Positions 33,545 to 43,169 of a DNA stretch of 64,000 bases are shown in pieces. The translations under genes were made by a program, and so were the position numbers. Under the pieces are notes generated by a model, which was not told where the DNA came from, made no database searches, and saw only the letters and a list, made by a program, of their open reading frames with translations. This stretch comes from Promicromonospora umidemergens (GTDB lineage: Bacteria; Actinomycetota; Actinomycetes; Actinomycetales; Cellulomonadaceae), in contig NZ_JAMTCT010000013.1 in the NCBI RefSeq assembly GCF_024171995.1, forward strand, positions 1-64,000, given 5' to 3'. How positions within the stretch are numbered: position 1 is the first letter of the stretch; the number at the start of each line of letters is the position of its first letter.

Positions 33545-35680
33545 GTGCCGATTCGTCAGATGCGCCTCGCGCCTGCCGCCCCCGACGATGTGAGCAGTGC
33601 CCTCGCGGCGCTCCGCGCCGAGGTCGGGCTGCCCGCGATGTTCCCGCAGGACGTTCTCGAAGAGGCGCGGGCGGCCGCCGAGCAGGACTTCTCTGCCGGC
33701 CGGGCCGACCGCCGCGACATCGAGTTCGTCACCATCGACCCGCCCGGTTCCATGGACCTGGACCAGGCGGTTCACGTGGAACAGTCCGGCGAGGGCTACG
33801 TGGTGCACTACGCGATCGCGGACGTGGGCGCGTTCGTGACGCCAGGCGGTGCCGTCGACGCGGAGGTGCGCAAGCGGGGGATGACCGTCTACGGGCCCGA
33901 CGCCCGGACGCCGCTGCACCCGAAGATCCTGTCCGAGGGGGCGGCGAGCCTCCTGCCGGAGGTGGACCGCCCGGCCGTGCTCTGGACGGTCACGCTGGAC
34001 GCGCGCGGCATCATCACCGGCGCCTCGTTGGAGCGGGTGCTGGTCCGCAGCCGTGAGCGGCTCACCTTCGCGGAGGTGCAGTCCGGCCTCGACGCGGGCA
34101 CGGCGAGCGAGTCCCTGCAGCTGCTGGCCGACGTCGGGCGCCTGCGCCAGTCGCTCGAGGCGGCACGCGGCGGTGTCTCGCTGGAGGTGCCGGAGCAGGA
34201 GGTGGAGCGCGGCGAGGACGGCACGTACACGCTGTCGTTCCGTCGCAACCTGCCGGTCGAGGAGTGGAACGCGCAGATCTCCCTGCTCACCGGCATCGCG
34301 GCAGCACACCTCATGCGGGAGGCGGGCGTCGGCATCCTGCGCACCCTTCCGGAGGCCGACCCGCGCGACCTGGCCCGCCTGCATCGCACGGCCCGGGCGC
34401 TCGGCATCGACTGGCCCGACAGCCTCCCGTACGCGCGCCTCGTCCCGACGCTCGTCTCGCGGATCCCGGAGCATGCGGCGTTCCTCAACGAGGCGACGAC
34501 GCTGTTCCGTGGTGCCGGCTACGTCGCGTTCGGCATGTCCGGGCCCGACGGCGTCCCGGTGCCGCCGCCCGAGAACACCCGGCACTCCGCCATCGCCGCC
34601 GACTATGCGCACGTCACCGCGCCGCTGCGGCGGCTGGTGGACCGGTACGCGACCGAGGCCTGCCTCGCGATCTCCGCGGGCACGGCCGTGCCCCCGTGGG
34701 TGCTGGAGGCGTTGCCCGCCCTGCCGTCCGTCATGGCCGAGACCGGTCGTCGGGCCTCGTCGTTCGAGCGCGAGTGCGTCGACATCGTCGAGGCGTCGCT
34801 CCTCGCAGATCGTCTGGGTGAGGAGTTCGACGGTGTCGTCGTCGACGTCGACGACGACACCAAGGAGGAGCAGCGCGGCCAGGTAGTGCTCCGCGATCCC
34901 GCCGTCCGCGCGCGCGTGACCGGCCCGCGGCTCCCGCTGGGCGACGAGGTGCGGGTCACGCTCGCCGAAGCCGACGTGCCCGGGCGGCGCGTCATGTTCA
35001 CGCTGCCGGGTGGCCGAACGGTCGACCAGGGAACGGAAGCCGGGGTGGAGACCGGTCGGTCGGGCACCGGGCGGGCGGGCGCAGGGGACGGGACCGGGCG
35101 GCGCTCCACGGCGGGGCCGCGTGCGGCTGCCGGCGTGGCCCGGCGGGCGGCCGCTCCCACGCCGTTCGCCGACGGACCGGTCCCCGCGCACGGACGCGTA
35201 CAGCGGTCCGCACGGGAGCCGGGGGGCGTGACGAGCCCGGAGCCGGCACCCCAGCCGCAGCCCCTGCCCCAGCCGCGCCCGAGCCCGGGTCCGCGCCCGA
35301 CGCCCCGGCCTCGTCCCGCTCCGTCGCCCGCCCCGCAGCCGCCGCCGGACGGCGATGCGCCGTCCTTCGCCCCGGCGCCGTCGGCCGCGCAGCACCTGGG
35401 GCACGGCGTCGGCTACCCGCCGGTCCGGCGGCCCGTGCGCCCTCAGGTCCGGGACGAGGTCCCGCTGTCGCAGCCGTGGCCCCGGCACGCGAACCCCACG
35501 GCGTCGCCGCGGCGGCTCGCGCTGCCGTCGCAGCCGGTGCCCGCGGTCCGGAGTGACAGCCTGCCGGACGTGGTGCATGTGGCGGAGCACCCGGCCGTCG
35601 CGTCGCTCGAGCTGCCGATGGTGGTGGCGGCGGACCTGCTCGCGGTCGAGGGGCAGACGTCGGAGGTCTACCGCTACTGA
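33545..35680 (+). CDS. RNase II-family (RNB) ribonuclease with long disordered tail
   Basis: 711 residues. The RNB catalytic domain spans about 50-400 with the Asp cluster in DPPGSMDLDQAV; further conserved segments are EWNAQISLLTGIAAA and HVTAPLRRLVDRYA. An S1-like strand-rich part follows. Typical actinobacterial homologues end near 480 residues, whereas this one adds about 220 residues rich in Pro, Arg and Ala. It would degrade RNA from the 3' end. GTG 33545 follows TATGTT by seven bases (leaderless); an ATG at 33533 overlaps that box. Confidence 0.85.
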   Translation: MPIRQMRLAPAAPDDVSSALAALRAEVGLPAMFPQDVLEEARAAAEQDFSAGRADRRDIEFVTIDPPGSMDLDQAVHVEQSGEGYVVHYAIADVGAFVTPGGAVDAEVRKRGMTVYGPDARTPLHPKILSEGAASLLPEVDRPAVLWTVTLDARGIITGASLERVLVRSRERLTFAEVQSGLDAGTASESLQLLADVGRLRQSLEAARGGVSLEVPEQEVERGEDGTYTLSFRRNLPVEEWNAQISLLTGIAAAHLMREAGVGILRTLPEADPRDLARLHRTARALGIDWPDSLPYARLVPTLVSRIPEHAAFLNEATTLFRGAGYVAFGMSGPDGVPVPPPENTRHSAIAADYAHVTAPLRRLVDRYATEACLAISAGTAVPPWVLEALPALPSVMAETGRRASSFERECVDIVEASLLADRLGEEFDGVVVDVDDDTKEEQRGQVVLRDPAVRARVTGPRLPLGDEVRVTLAEADVPGRRVMFTLPGGRTVDQGTEAGVETGRSGTGRAGAGDGTGRRSTAGPRAAAGVARRAAAPTPFADGPVPAHGRVQRSAREPGGVTSPEPAPQPQPLPQPRPSPGPRPTPRPRPAPSPAPQPPPDGDAPSFAPAPSAAQHLGHGVGYPPVRRPVRPQVRDEVPLSQPWPRHANPTASPRRLALPSQPVPAVRSDSLPDVVHVAEHPAVASLELPMVVAADLLAVEGQTSEVYRY

Positions 35681-35705
35681 TCCGGCGGTCCGCGATACTG
35701 GCTCC

Positions 35706-35744
35706 ATGATCGATGCTGTTCACGACGTCCTGGCGGTGCGCTAG
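35706..35744 (+). CDS. Putative 12-codon leader ORF upstream of the SCP gene
   Basis: An ATG at 35706, seven bases after GATACT (a good -10 box for a leaderless mRNA), opens a 12-codon frame (MIDAVHDVLAVR). Its TAG overlaps the GTG of the next gene (TAGTG). It may serve only to deliver ribosomes to that GTG, which has no ribosome site. Coding is unproven. Confidence 0.4.
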   Translation: MIDAVHDVLAVR

Positions 35745-36160
35745 TGCCCCCGCGGCGTAGGACGGATCCAGCGGCCGGTCGCACGGCGGTCGCCGCGTGG
35801 GTGCTGGGCGAGGCGGAGCGTCGTGACGTGACCACCGCCGTCCGGTACACGCTGGAGGAGCTCGCGGACCACGCCCCCGGTAACTCCGTGGAGGTGCGCG
35901 TGCCGCCCTCCGGTGCGGTCCAGGCGGTGGCCGGGCCGCGGCACACGCGCGGGACACCACCGAACGTGGTCGAGACCGATCCCGACACCTGGCTCGCGCT
36001 GGTCACCGGCGCTGTCACCTGGGCGGACGCCGTCGCGGACGGGCGGGTGCGCGCCTCGGGCGAGCGTTCGGACATCTCGCACCTGCTGCCGCTGACGGCT
36101 GTGCGCCGTGCGGCGTCCGGCGCCGGCGGCGAGCCGGAGCCGCCGGTCGTATCGGGGTGA
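35744..36160 (+). CDS. Sterol-carrier-like (SCP_3) family protein
   Basis: 138 residues. The pattern VRYTLEELADHAPGNSVEVR, GPRHTRGTPPNVVETDPDTW and LVTGAVTWADAVADGRV is that of the actinobacterial SCP orthologue, usually encoded close to purine genes as here. The fold suggests lipid or hydrophobic-ligand binding; the role is unknown. The GTG start overlaps the stop of a short leader ORF. Confidence 0.85.
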   Translation: MPPRRRTDPAAGRTAVAAWVLGEAERRDVTTAVRYTLEELADHAPGNSVEVRVPPSGAVQAVAGPRHTRGTPPNVVETDPDTWLALVTGAVTWADAVADGRVRASGERSDISHLLPLTAVRRAASGAGGEPEPPVVSG

Positions 36161-36454
36161 ATCGGGCGCCGACTGCGTGTGCCGGGCGACGGATGTCACT
36201 GACACCCGCTAGCCTCGGCGTCGATCTCGTGGCTCGGCTGCGAGCAGGTTCACCCGGTGCGGGGACGTCAGTTCTCCCGGCGGGTGTCCGGCTGTAACCG
36301 CTGGTTCACGATGCATTGATTGGTTGGTGCGGCTCGTGCCGGACCGCCTGCGCAACTGATGCGCGCCCGGCCGCGGCGATGCCGCCGAACAAGACGTCCA
36401 GCAGCAGTGCACTCCACCCCGGCCCACAGGCCGGCTATTGCAGAAGGAGTCAGC

Positions 36455-39400
36455 GTGAGACCCAGCACGCTCCGGTCCCCGCGACCGCACCCCCGATCCC
36501 GTGGGAGGGCCGCAGTCGCAGTGGCCCTCTCCGCAGCGCTCGCCGTGCCGGCGACGGCGGCTTTCGCAGCGCCCGCGGCCACCGAGGACGGCCCGGACTC
36601 CGGGCACGTCGTCATCAGCGAGGCGTACCTCGTCGGCGGCAGCTCCGGCCAGCCGTACCGGAACAAGTTCGTGGAGCTGTACAACCCGACGGACGAGCCG
36701 GTCAGCGTCGACGGCTGGTCGGTCCAGTACAAGTCCGCGACGGGCTCGTCGTTCTCCGGGGTCACCGCGCTGAGCGGCACCATCGCCGCCGGTGGCCACT
36801 ACCTGGTGCAGGGCGCATCGAACGCCGCCAACGGCGAGCCGCTCCCCACGCCCGACGCCGTCGGCAGCCTCAACCCGAGCGGCACGGCCGGCGTGGTCGC
36901 GCTCGCGTCGCAGGCCACCGCTGTCACGCCCGCCAAGGGTGCGGTGCCGGTCGAGGGCGCCACAGGCGTCGTCGACCTGCTCGGTTACGGCACGGCTGAC
37001 ACGTTCGAGACCGCTCAGGGACCGGCCGGCCAGGGCACCCGTGTGGTCGGGTCGCTGGAGCGCACCGGCGACACGGGCGACAACTCGGCGGACTTCGTGT
37101 TCACGGCAGAGGTGACCCCCACCGGTGGCGAGGGCTCGGAGCCCGAGCCCAGCCCCACTCCGTCGGAGCCGGCCGAGCCCGGCGAGGTCACCCCGATCGC
37201 CGAGATCCAGGGCACTGGCGACGCCTCACCGCTCGCGGGCGCGACGGTGACGACCCGTGGCGTCGTCACCGCCGTCTATGCGACCGGCGGGTTCGACGGC
37301 CTGTACCTGCAGACCGCCGGCACAGGCGGCGGCGAGGACTCGACGCCGGGCGCGTCGGACGGCGTCTTCGTGTTCTCGGCAGCGGCGGCAGCCGACCTGT
37401 CTGCCGGTGACCACGTGGAGGTGACCGGCGCGGTCTCCGAGTACAACGGGCTGACCGAGCTCACCCCGTCGTCGGGCGGCTGGACCGTCCTGGACGAGCC
37501 AGCGACGGTCGAGCCGACGGCGACCGCCTGGCCGGCCACCGCGGCCGACCGGGAGGCGCTCGAGGGCATGCTCCTCGCGCCGCAGGGCGACTTCACGGTG
37601 ACGGACAACTACGACACCAACTACTACGGCTCGATGGGCCTGGCCGCGGGTGACAGCCCGCTGGTGCAGCCCACGACGGCGGGCCGGCCCGGGTCGGCGG
37701 AGTACGACGCGCAGATCGCGGACAACGCGGCACGCGCGGTGCTGCTCGACGACGGCTCGTCGACGAACTACAGCTCGAACGCCAACAAGGCGCAGCCGCT
37801 CCCGTGGCTGACCGGTGGCGACCCGGTGCGGGTGGGAGCGGCCGTCACGTTCACCCGTCCCGTCGTGCTGGACTACCGGTACGACGCCTGGGGCTTCCAG
37901 CCGACGTCGCAGCTGACGCCCGACGTCGCCGACGCCGTGCAGCCCGCGACCTTCGAGAACACGCGCGAGGACGCCCCCGCCGAGGTGGGCGGCGACCTCA
38001 AGGTCGCCACGTTCAACGTGCTGAACTACTTCAGCACCACCGGGGACGAGCTCACGGGCTGCACCTACTACACCGACCGTGACGGGGACCCCGTGACGGT
38101 CCGCGGCGGCTGCGACGCGCGCGGTGCGGCCGAGGAGGAGGACCTGCAGCGGCAGCAGGTCAAGATCGTCGCCGCGATCTCGGCTCTCGACGCCGACGTG
38201 GTGGCCCTGCTGGAGATCGAGAACACCGCCGCGTTCGGTGGCTCGCGTGACCAGGCGCTGAGCGACCTCGTGGACGCCCTGAACGCCGCGGAGGGCGCCG
38301 GGACGTGGGCCTACGCGGCCTCCCCTGCCGAGGTGCCCTCCGCTGAGGACGTCATCCGTAACGCCTTCATCTACCGGACCGCCGCGGCCGAGCCGGTGGG
38401 CGACTCGACCATCCTGGTCGGGGACGAGGCGTTCCAGAACGCCCGTCAGCCGCTGGCCCAGACGTTCCAGCCCGCCGACGGCGCGACCGACGCCGGCGAC
38501 GACGTCGTCGTGATCGCCAACCACTTCAAGTCGAAGGGCTCGGCCGGCCCGTGGCCAGGCGACCCGGACCAGGGTGACGGCCAGGGTTCCTCGAACGAGT
38601 CCCGTACCCGCCAGGCGACCGCGCTCGTGAGCTTCGCCGAGGCGCAGGCCGCCGCGGCGGGCACGGAGAACGTCGTGCTGGTGGGCGACTTCAACGCGTA
38701 CGAGCAGGAGGACCCCATCAAGGTCCTGACCGACGCCGGCTACGCCGACCTCGGCGCCGCCACAGGGGAGTACTCCTACAACTTCGGTGGCATGGTCGGC
38801 TCGCTCGACCACGTGCTCGCCTCACCCGCCGCGGCGAAGCTCGTGACCGGCACCGACATCTGGAACATCAACGCGTACGAGCCGATCGCGAACGAGTACA
38901 GCCGGCACAACTACAACGCGTCGATCCTCTACGACGAGTCCCCGTTCCGTTCGTCCGACCACGACCCCGTCCTCGTCGGCCTGGACCTCGGCGGGACGAC
39001 GACGGAGCCCGGCTCGGTCGACCTCGACCTCGTGGCCATCAACGACTTCCACGGTCGCATCGACGAGAACACCGTCAGCTTCGCGGGCACCGTGGAGGAG
39101 CTGCGGGCCCAGAACGCGAAGGGCACGGCCTTCATCTCGGCCGGCGACAACATCGGCGCCTCGCTGTTCGCGTCCGCGCTGCAGCAGGACCGGCCGACGC
39201 TCGACGTGCTGAACGCGCTGAGCCTGAAGACCTCGGCGGTCGGCAACCACGAGTTCGACCAGGGCATGGCCGACCTCACCGGCCGCGTCACCGACGCCGC
39301 CGACTGGGACTACCTGGGTGCCAACGTCTACGACGAGGCCACGGGTGAGCCTGCGCTTCCGGAGTACCAGGTGGTCCCGGTGGGCGGGGTCGACGTGGGC

Positions 39401-41104
39401 TTCGTCGGCGTGGTCACGCAGGAGACGCCCACGCTGGTCACGCCGTCGGGCATCGAGGGACTCGAGTTCGGTGACCCGGTCGAGGCGCTCAACCGTGTCA
39501 CGGACGAGCTGCTCGACGGCGACGCCGCGAACGGCGAGGCAGACGTGATCGTGGCCATGGCGCACGACGGCGCCGGCGCGGGCACGCCCGACGGCGCGAC
39601 GCTGGAGGAGGAGGTCGCCGCCGGCGGCCCGTTCGCCGAGCTCGTGCAGGACACCGACCCGCGCGTCGCAGCCATCTTCACCGGCCACACGCACAAGCAG
39701 TACGCATGGGACGCGCCCGTCCCGGGTGCGGAGGGCCAGACCCGCCCGATCATCCAGACCGGGAACTACGGCGAGTTCCTCGGCCACGTCTCCCTCACCG
39801 TGGACACGGAGTCGTTCGACGTCACGGACTACTCGGTGGAGAACGTCGCCCGCACCGCCACGCCGGCCGACGAGCTGATCGCGACGTACCCGGCGGTCGC
39901 CGAGGTCGACGCGATCGTCTCCACCGCGCTGGCCGAGGCCGAAGAGATCGGCGCCCAGCCGATCGGCAAGGTGACCGCCGACGTCACGACTGCGTTCTCC
40001 GGCGGTTCCTACACGGACGGCGTCTACACCGGCGGCGAACGTGGTGACCGTGCGTCGGAGTCGGCGCTCGGCAGCCTCGTGGCGGACTCGCTGCGAGACT
40101 CGCTCGCGAGCGACGAGCGGGGTGGCGCCGACATCGGCGTCGTGAACCCGGGCGGCCTGCGCAACGAGCTCTACTTTGCTGGTTCGGCGGCTGGTTCGGC
40201 GGCTGGTGAGGACGGCGTCATCACGTACGCCGAGGCCAACGCGGTGCTGCCGTTCGTCAACAACCTGTGGACGATCACGCTGACGGGCGCGCAGCTCGAC
40301 ACCCTGCTCGAGCAGCAGTGGCAGACGGACGCCAACGGCGACCGCCCGTCACGCCCGTTCCTCGCGCTGGGGCTGTCGGACAACGTGTCGTACACGGTGG
40401 ACACGGCCGACGTGAACGCGACGCCGGGCGAGAACGTCTCGTCGATCACGATCGACGACGTGCCGGTCGATCCGGCCGCCGAGTACCGCATCGCGACGTT
40501 CTCGTTCCTGATCTCCGGTGGTGACAACTTCCGGGTCTTCACCGAGGGCACCGACGGGCGCGACTCGGGCCTGGTGGACCGCGAGGCCTGGATCGACTAC
40601 CTCGAGAAGGCGTCGCCGATCACGCCGAGCTTCGCCCGTACCCGCACCGTCACCGAGACGCTACCCGGCACCGTCGAGGCGGGCGCCTCGACAGACGTCA
40701 GCCTGTCCGGCCTGGACCTGACCTCGCTCGGCGCGCCGCAGAACACCGCTGTCGAGACGTTCCTCGTCCCGGCGGGGAGCGCGGCAGCGGACGGCGTCTC
40801 TCTCGGCACCGGCACGGTCAGCGACGGTGCAACGTCAGCCTCGGTGACCGTGCCGGCCGACACGGTCCCGGGTGCGTACCAGCTCCTGGTGCAGGCGTCG
40901 CCGTCGGGCACGACCGCCCGGCTGCCGCTGACCGTCGAGGAGGCGGCTCCCCAGGAGCCGGAGGCGCCCGCCTGGCAGCCGTGGAAGCTGTACTGGTGGG
41001 GAGACACCGTCTCGTACCGGGGCGAGGTCTACGTGGCGTCCCGCCCGACGATCCTCCAGATCCCGGGCGCGTGGTGGCACAGCCCCTGGAAGCTGGTGAA
41101 GTAG
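36455..41104 (+). CDS. Giant secreted ExeM/NucH nuclease fused to 5'-nucleotidase
   Basis: 1,549 residues. A signal peptide (about 1-45, ending FAAPA) is followed by a lamin-tail domain (about 55-170), a linker with an OB-like part, an extracellular endonuclease domain of the NucH/ExeM type (about 510-850; DLKVATFNVLNYF, VVALLEIEN, VLVGDFNAY, SSDHDPVLVG), and a UshA-like metallophosphatase plus 5'-nucleotidase domain (about 865-1400; AINDFHGR, AGDNIGAS, GNHEFDQG, GHTHKQYAWD, NPGGLRN). The last 45 residues look like a CBM5/12 chitin-binding module (WQPWKLYWWGDTVSYRGEVY). It would scavenge phosphate and nucleosides from extracellular DNA. GTG 36455 follows AAGGAG. Confidence 0.9.
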   Translation: MRPSTLRSPRPHPRSRGRAAVAVALSAALAVPATAAFAAPAATEDGPDSGHVVISEAYLVGGSSGQPYRNKFVELYNPTDEPVSVDGWSVQYKSATGSSFSGVTALSGTIAAGGHYLVQGASNAANGEPLPTPDAVGSLNPSGTAGVVALASQATAVTPAKGAVPVEGATGVVDLLGYGTADTFETAQGPAGQGTRVVGSLERTGDTGDNSADFVFTAEVTPTGGEGSEPEPSPTPSEPAEPGEVTPIAEIQGTGDASPLAGATVTTRGVVTAVYATGGFDGLYLQTAGTGGGEDSTPGASDGVFVFSAAAAADLSAGDHVEVTGAVSEYNGLTELTPSSGGWTVLDEPATVEPTATAWPATAADREALEGMLLAPQGDFTVTDNYDTNYYGSMGLAAGDSPLVQPTTAGRPGSAEYDAQIADNAARAVLLDDGSSTNYSSNANKAQPLPWLTGGDPVRVGAAVTFTRPVVLDYRYDAWGFQPTSQLTPDVADAVQPATFENTREDAPAEVGGDLKVATFNVLNYFSTTGDELTGCTYYTDRDGDPVTVRGGCDARGAAEEEDLQRQQVKIVAAISALDADVVALLEIENTAAFGGSRDQALSDLVDALNAAEGAGTWAYAASPAEVPSAEDVIRNAFIYRTAAAEPVGDSTILVGDEAFQNARQPLAQTFQPADGATDAGDDVVVIANHFKSKGSAGPWPGDPDQGDGQGSSNESRTRQATALVSFAEAQAAAAGTENVVLVGDFNAYEQEDPIKVLTDAGYADLGAATGEYSYNFGGMVGSLDHVLASPAAAKLVTGTDIWNINAYEPIANEYSRHNYNASILYDESPFRSSDHDPVLVGLDLGGTTTEPGSVDLDLVAINDFHGRIDENTVSFAGTVEELRAQNAKGTAFISAGDNIGASLFASALQQDRPTLDVLNALSLKTSAVGNHEFDQGMADLTGRVTDAADWDYLGANVYDEATGEPALPEYQVVPVGGVDVGFVGVVTQETPTLVTPSGIEGLEFGDPVEALNRVTDELLDGDAANGEADVIVAMAHDGAGAGTPDGATLEEEVAAGGPFAELVQDTDPRVAAIFTGHTHKQYAWDAPVPGAEGQTRPIIQTGNYGEFLGHVSLTVDTESFDVTDYSVENVARTATPADELIATYPAVAEVDAIVSTALAEAEEIGAQPIGKVTADVTTAFSGGSYTDGVYTGGERGDRASESALGSLVADSLRDSLASDERGGADIGVVNPGGLRNELYFAGSAAGSAAGEDGVITYAEANAVLPFVNNLWTITLTGAQLDTLLEQQWQTDANGDRPSRPFLALGLSDNVSYTVDTADVNATPGENVSSITIDDVPVDPAAEYRIATFSFLISGGDNFRVFTEGTDGRDSGLVDREAWIDYLEKASPITPSFARTRTVTETLPGTVEAGASTDVSLSGLDLTSLGAPQNTAVETFLVPAGSAAADGVSLGTGTVSDGATSASVTVPADTVPGAYQLLVQASPSGTTARLPLTVEEAAPQEPEAPAWQPWKLYWWGDTVSYRGEVYVASRPTILQIPGAWWHSPWKLVK

Positions 41105-41136
41105 CCCCGCACGCCGACGGAGAACCAAGGCGAGAC

Positions 41137-41173
41137 GAGCTGCAGCGCACCCGGCACGGGTGTGCTGCAGCTC
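41137..41173. terminator. Terminator after the NucH/5'-nucleotidase gene
   Basis: 17-base arms at 41137-41153 and 41157-41173 pair with one G-T wobble, followed by the T-rich CTGTTTCC. Confidence 0.8.
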
Positions 41174-41220
41174 TGTTTCCGGGTTCTTCTTCGGCGACAG
41201 GCGGCGCGTACCCTGGTTTC

Positions 41221-41520
41221 GTGAGCGAAACCCAGACATCGAGCGACTCCTCCGACGACGTCGAGGTGCGTGACGTCATCGACCCGGCGAGCGTGCGCCG
41301 GGCTCCGCGGTACAAGGCGTTCTTCTGGACGGGTGCTCTGGTCGGGATCGTCCTCGGGCTGGCCCTGTCGCTCTACCTCGTGAGCTCGCCCTCTGGCGCG
41401 GCCATGATGAAGCCCGGCGTGTACGTCACCGTGCTGACCGCGTTCGTCACGATGGTGACGACCCTGCTGGCCGGTCTGTTCGCGGTGATCGCGGACCGCC
41501 GGAGCCTGCGCGGGCGCTGA
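41221..41520 (+). CDS. Small two-helix membrane protein upstream of purF
   Basis: 99 residues: an acidic Ser/Asp-rich N-terminus, helix 1 (about 38-58, FFWTGALVGIVLGLALSLYL) and helix 2 (about 70-92), ending in Arg-rich residues. Similar small membrane proteins precede purF in other actinobacteria, function unknown. GTG 41221 lies six bases after TACCCT, so the mRNA is likely leaderless. Confidence 0.75.
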   Translation: MSETQTSSDSSDDVEVRDVIDPASVRRAPRYKAFFWTGALVGIVLGLALSLYLVSSPSGAAMMKPGVYVTVLTAFVTMVTTLLAGLFAVIADRRSLRGR

Positions 41521-41578
41521 CACAGAGGTCACAGACCGGGCTGACACCGTCGATCCGGTCGCATGGGATACTCGGAAC

Positions 41579-43126
41579 ATGCCTCTGCGCGGAGATGGCC
41601 GCCTCAACCACGACCTCATACCCGGCGAGAAGGGCCCCCAGGACGCATGTGGCGTCTTCGGGGTCTGGGCACCCGGCGAGGAGGTCGCCAAGCTTGCGTA
41701 CTTCGGCCTGTACGCACTACAGCACCGCGGGCAGGAGTCCGCGGGTATCGCCACCAGCAACGGTGAGCAGATCCTCGTCTACAAGGACATGGGACTCGTC
41801 TCCCAGGTCTTCGACGAGACGGCCCTGAACGCTCTGACCGGCCACATCGCCGTCGGGCACTGTCGGTACTCCACCACTGGTGGCGTGACCTGGGAGAACG
41901 CTCAGCCCACGCTCGGCGCGACGGCGTCAGGCACCGTGGCCCTCGGCCACAACGGCAACCTGACCAACTCGGCCGACCTGGTCAACCTCGTGGCCGAGCG
42001 CTACGGCGCGCAGCGCCGGGGCGAGCTCGCGCGCGGCAACACCACCGACACCGCGCTGATCACCGCTCTGTTCGCGGGTGACGCGGATCACACGCTCGAG
42101 GCCACGGCGATGGAGGTGCTGCCGCGTCTGCGCGGGGCCTTCTCCCTGGTCTTCATGGACGAGAACACCCTGTACGCGGCGCGCGACCCGCAGGGTGTGC
42201 GCCCGCTCGTGCTCGGTCGGCTCGACCGTGGCTGGGTGGTGGCCAGCGAGACCCCCGCCCTGGACATCGTCGGCGCCTCCTACGTGCGCGACGTCGAGCC
42301 GGGCGAGCTCATCTGCATCGACGCCGACGGCATGCGCTCCGCGCGCTTCGCTCAGACGGAGCGGGCGGCCTGCGTCTTCGAGTACGTCTACCTGGCCCGC
42401 CCCGACAACACCATCAACGGCCGCTCGGTGCACTCGGCGCGGGTCGAGATGGGACGCACCCTGGCCCGCGAGCAGCCGGTCGATGCCGACCTGGTGATCC
42501 CGACGCCGGAGTCCGGCACACCGGCCGCCGTCGGGTACGCCGCGGAGTCCGGTATCCCGTTCGGGCAGGGCCTCACGAAGAACGCCTACGTGGGCCGTAC
42601 GTTCATCCAGCCGTCCGACACCCTGCGACAGCTCGGCATCCGGCTGAAGCTCAACCCGCTGCGCGAGGTGATCAAGGGCAAGCGCCTGGTGGTCGTCGAC
42701 GACTCGATCGTGCGCGGCAACACCCAGCGCGCCCTGGTCCGCATGCTGCGCGAGGCCGGCGCGGCCGAGGTGCACGTACGCATCTCGTCGCCGCCGATCA
42801 AGTGGCCCTGCTTCTACGGTATCGACTTCGCGTCGCGCGCCGAGCTCATCGCCAACGGTCTGGGCGTGGAGGAGATCGGCCAGTCGCTCGGGGTGGACAG
42901 CCTCGGCTACATCTCTACCGAGGGCATGATCGCCGCGACCGAGCAGCCCAGCTCGCAGCTCTGCGCGGCGTGCTTCACGGGCAAGTACCCGATCGAGCTG
43001 CCCCCGGACGACCAGCTGGGCAAGCACCTCCTCGAGCAGGCGGAGCTGCCGCTCGGCCAGCCCGAGGACGGCCTCAAGCAGCTCGCCGTGCGCACCGGCG
43101 GCTCGACCGCCCTCGACCACCCGTGA
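41579..43126 (+). CDS. purF: Amidophosphoribosyltransferase
   Basis: 515 residues. PurF makes phosphoribosylamine from PRPP and glutamine, the first committed purine step. Cys24 in QDACGVFG is the nucleophile after removal of a 23-residue propeptide. The PRPP loop is VVVDDSIVRGNTQRA, and the late cysteines (LCAACFTG) fit the iron-sulfur type. ATG 41579 follows GATACT by seven bases (leaderless). purM starts 43 bases downstream. Confidence 0.95.
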   Translation: MPLRGDGRLNHDLIPGEKGPQDACGVFGVWAPGEEVAKLAYFGLYALQHRGQESAGIATSNGEQILVYKDMGLVSQVFDETALNALTGHIAVGHCRYSTTGGVTWENAQPTLGATASGTVALGHNGNLTNSADLVNLVAERYGAQRRGELARGNTTDTALITALFAGDADHTLEATAMEVLPRLRGAFSLVFMDENTLYAARDPQGVRPLVLGRLDRGWVVASETPALDIVGASYVRDVEPGELICIDADGMRSARFAQTERAACVFEYVYLARPDNTINGRSVHSARVEMGRTLAREQPVDADLVIPTPESGTPAAVGYAAESGIPFGQGLTKNAYVGRTFIQPSDTLRQLGIRLKLNPLREVIKGKRLVVVDDSIVRGNTQRALVRMLREAGAAEVHVRISSPPIKWPCFYGIDFASRAELIANGLGVEEIGQSLGVDSLGYISTEGMIAATEQPSSQLCAACFTGKYPIELPPDDQLGKHLLEQAELPLGQPEDGLKQLAVRTGGSTALDHP

Positions 43127-43169
43127 CGACCTCCCACTTCACCAGCACCGACCACTCCCTGGAGCACCA

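Noticed and set aside
32498-35707. A 1,069-codon open frame on the minus strand
   Set aside because: It is antisense to the EEP and ribonuclease genes, is Arg/His/Gly-rich without domain motifs, and is a typical high-GC shadow.
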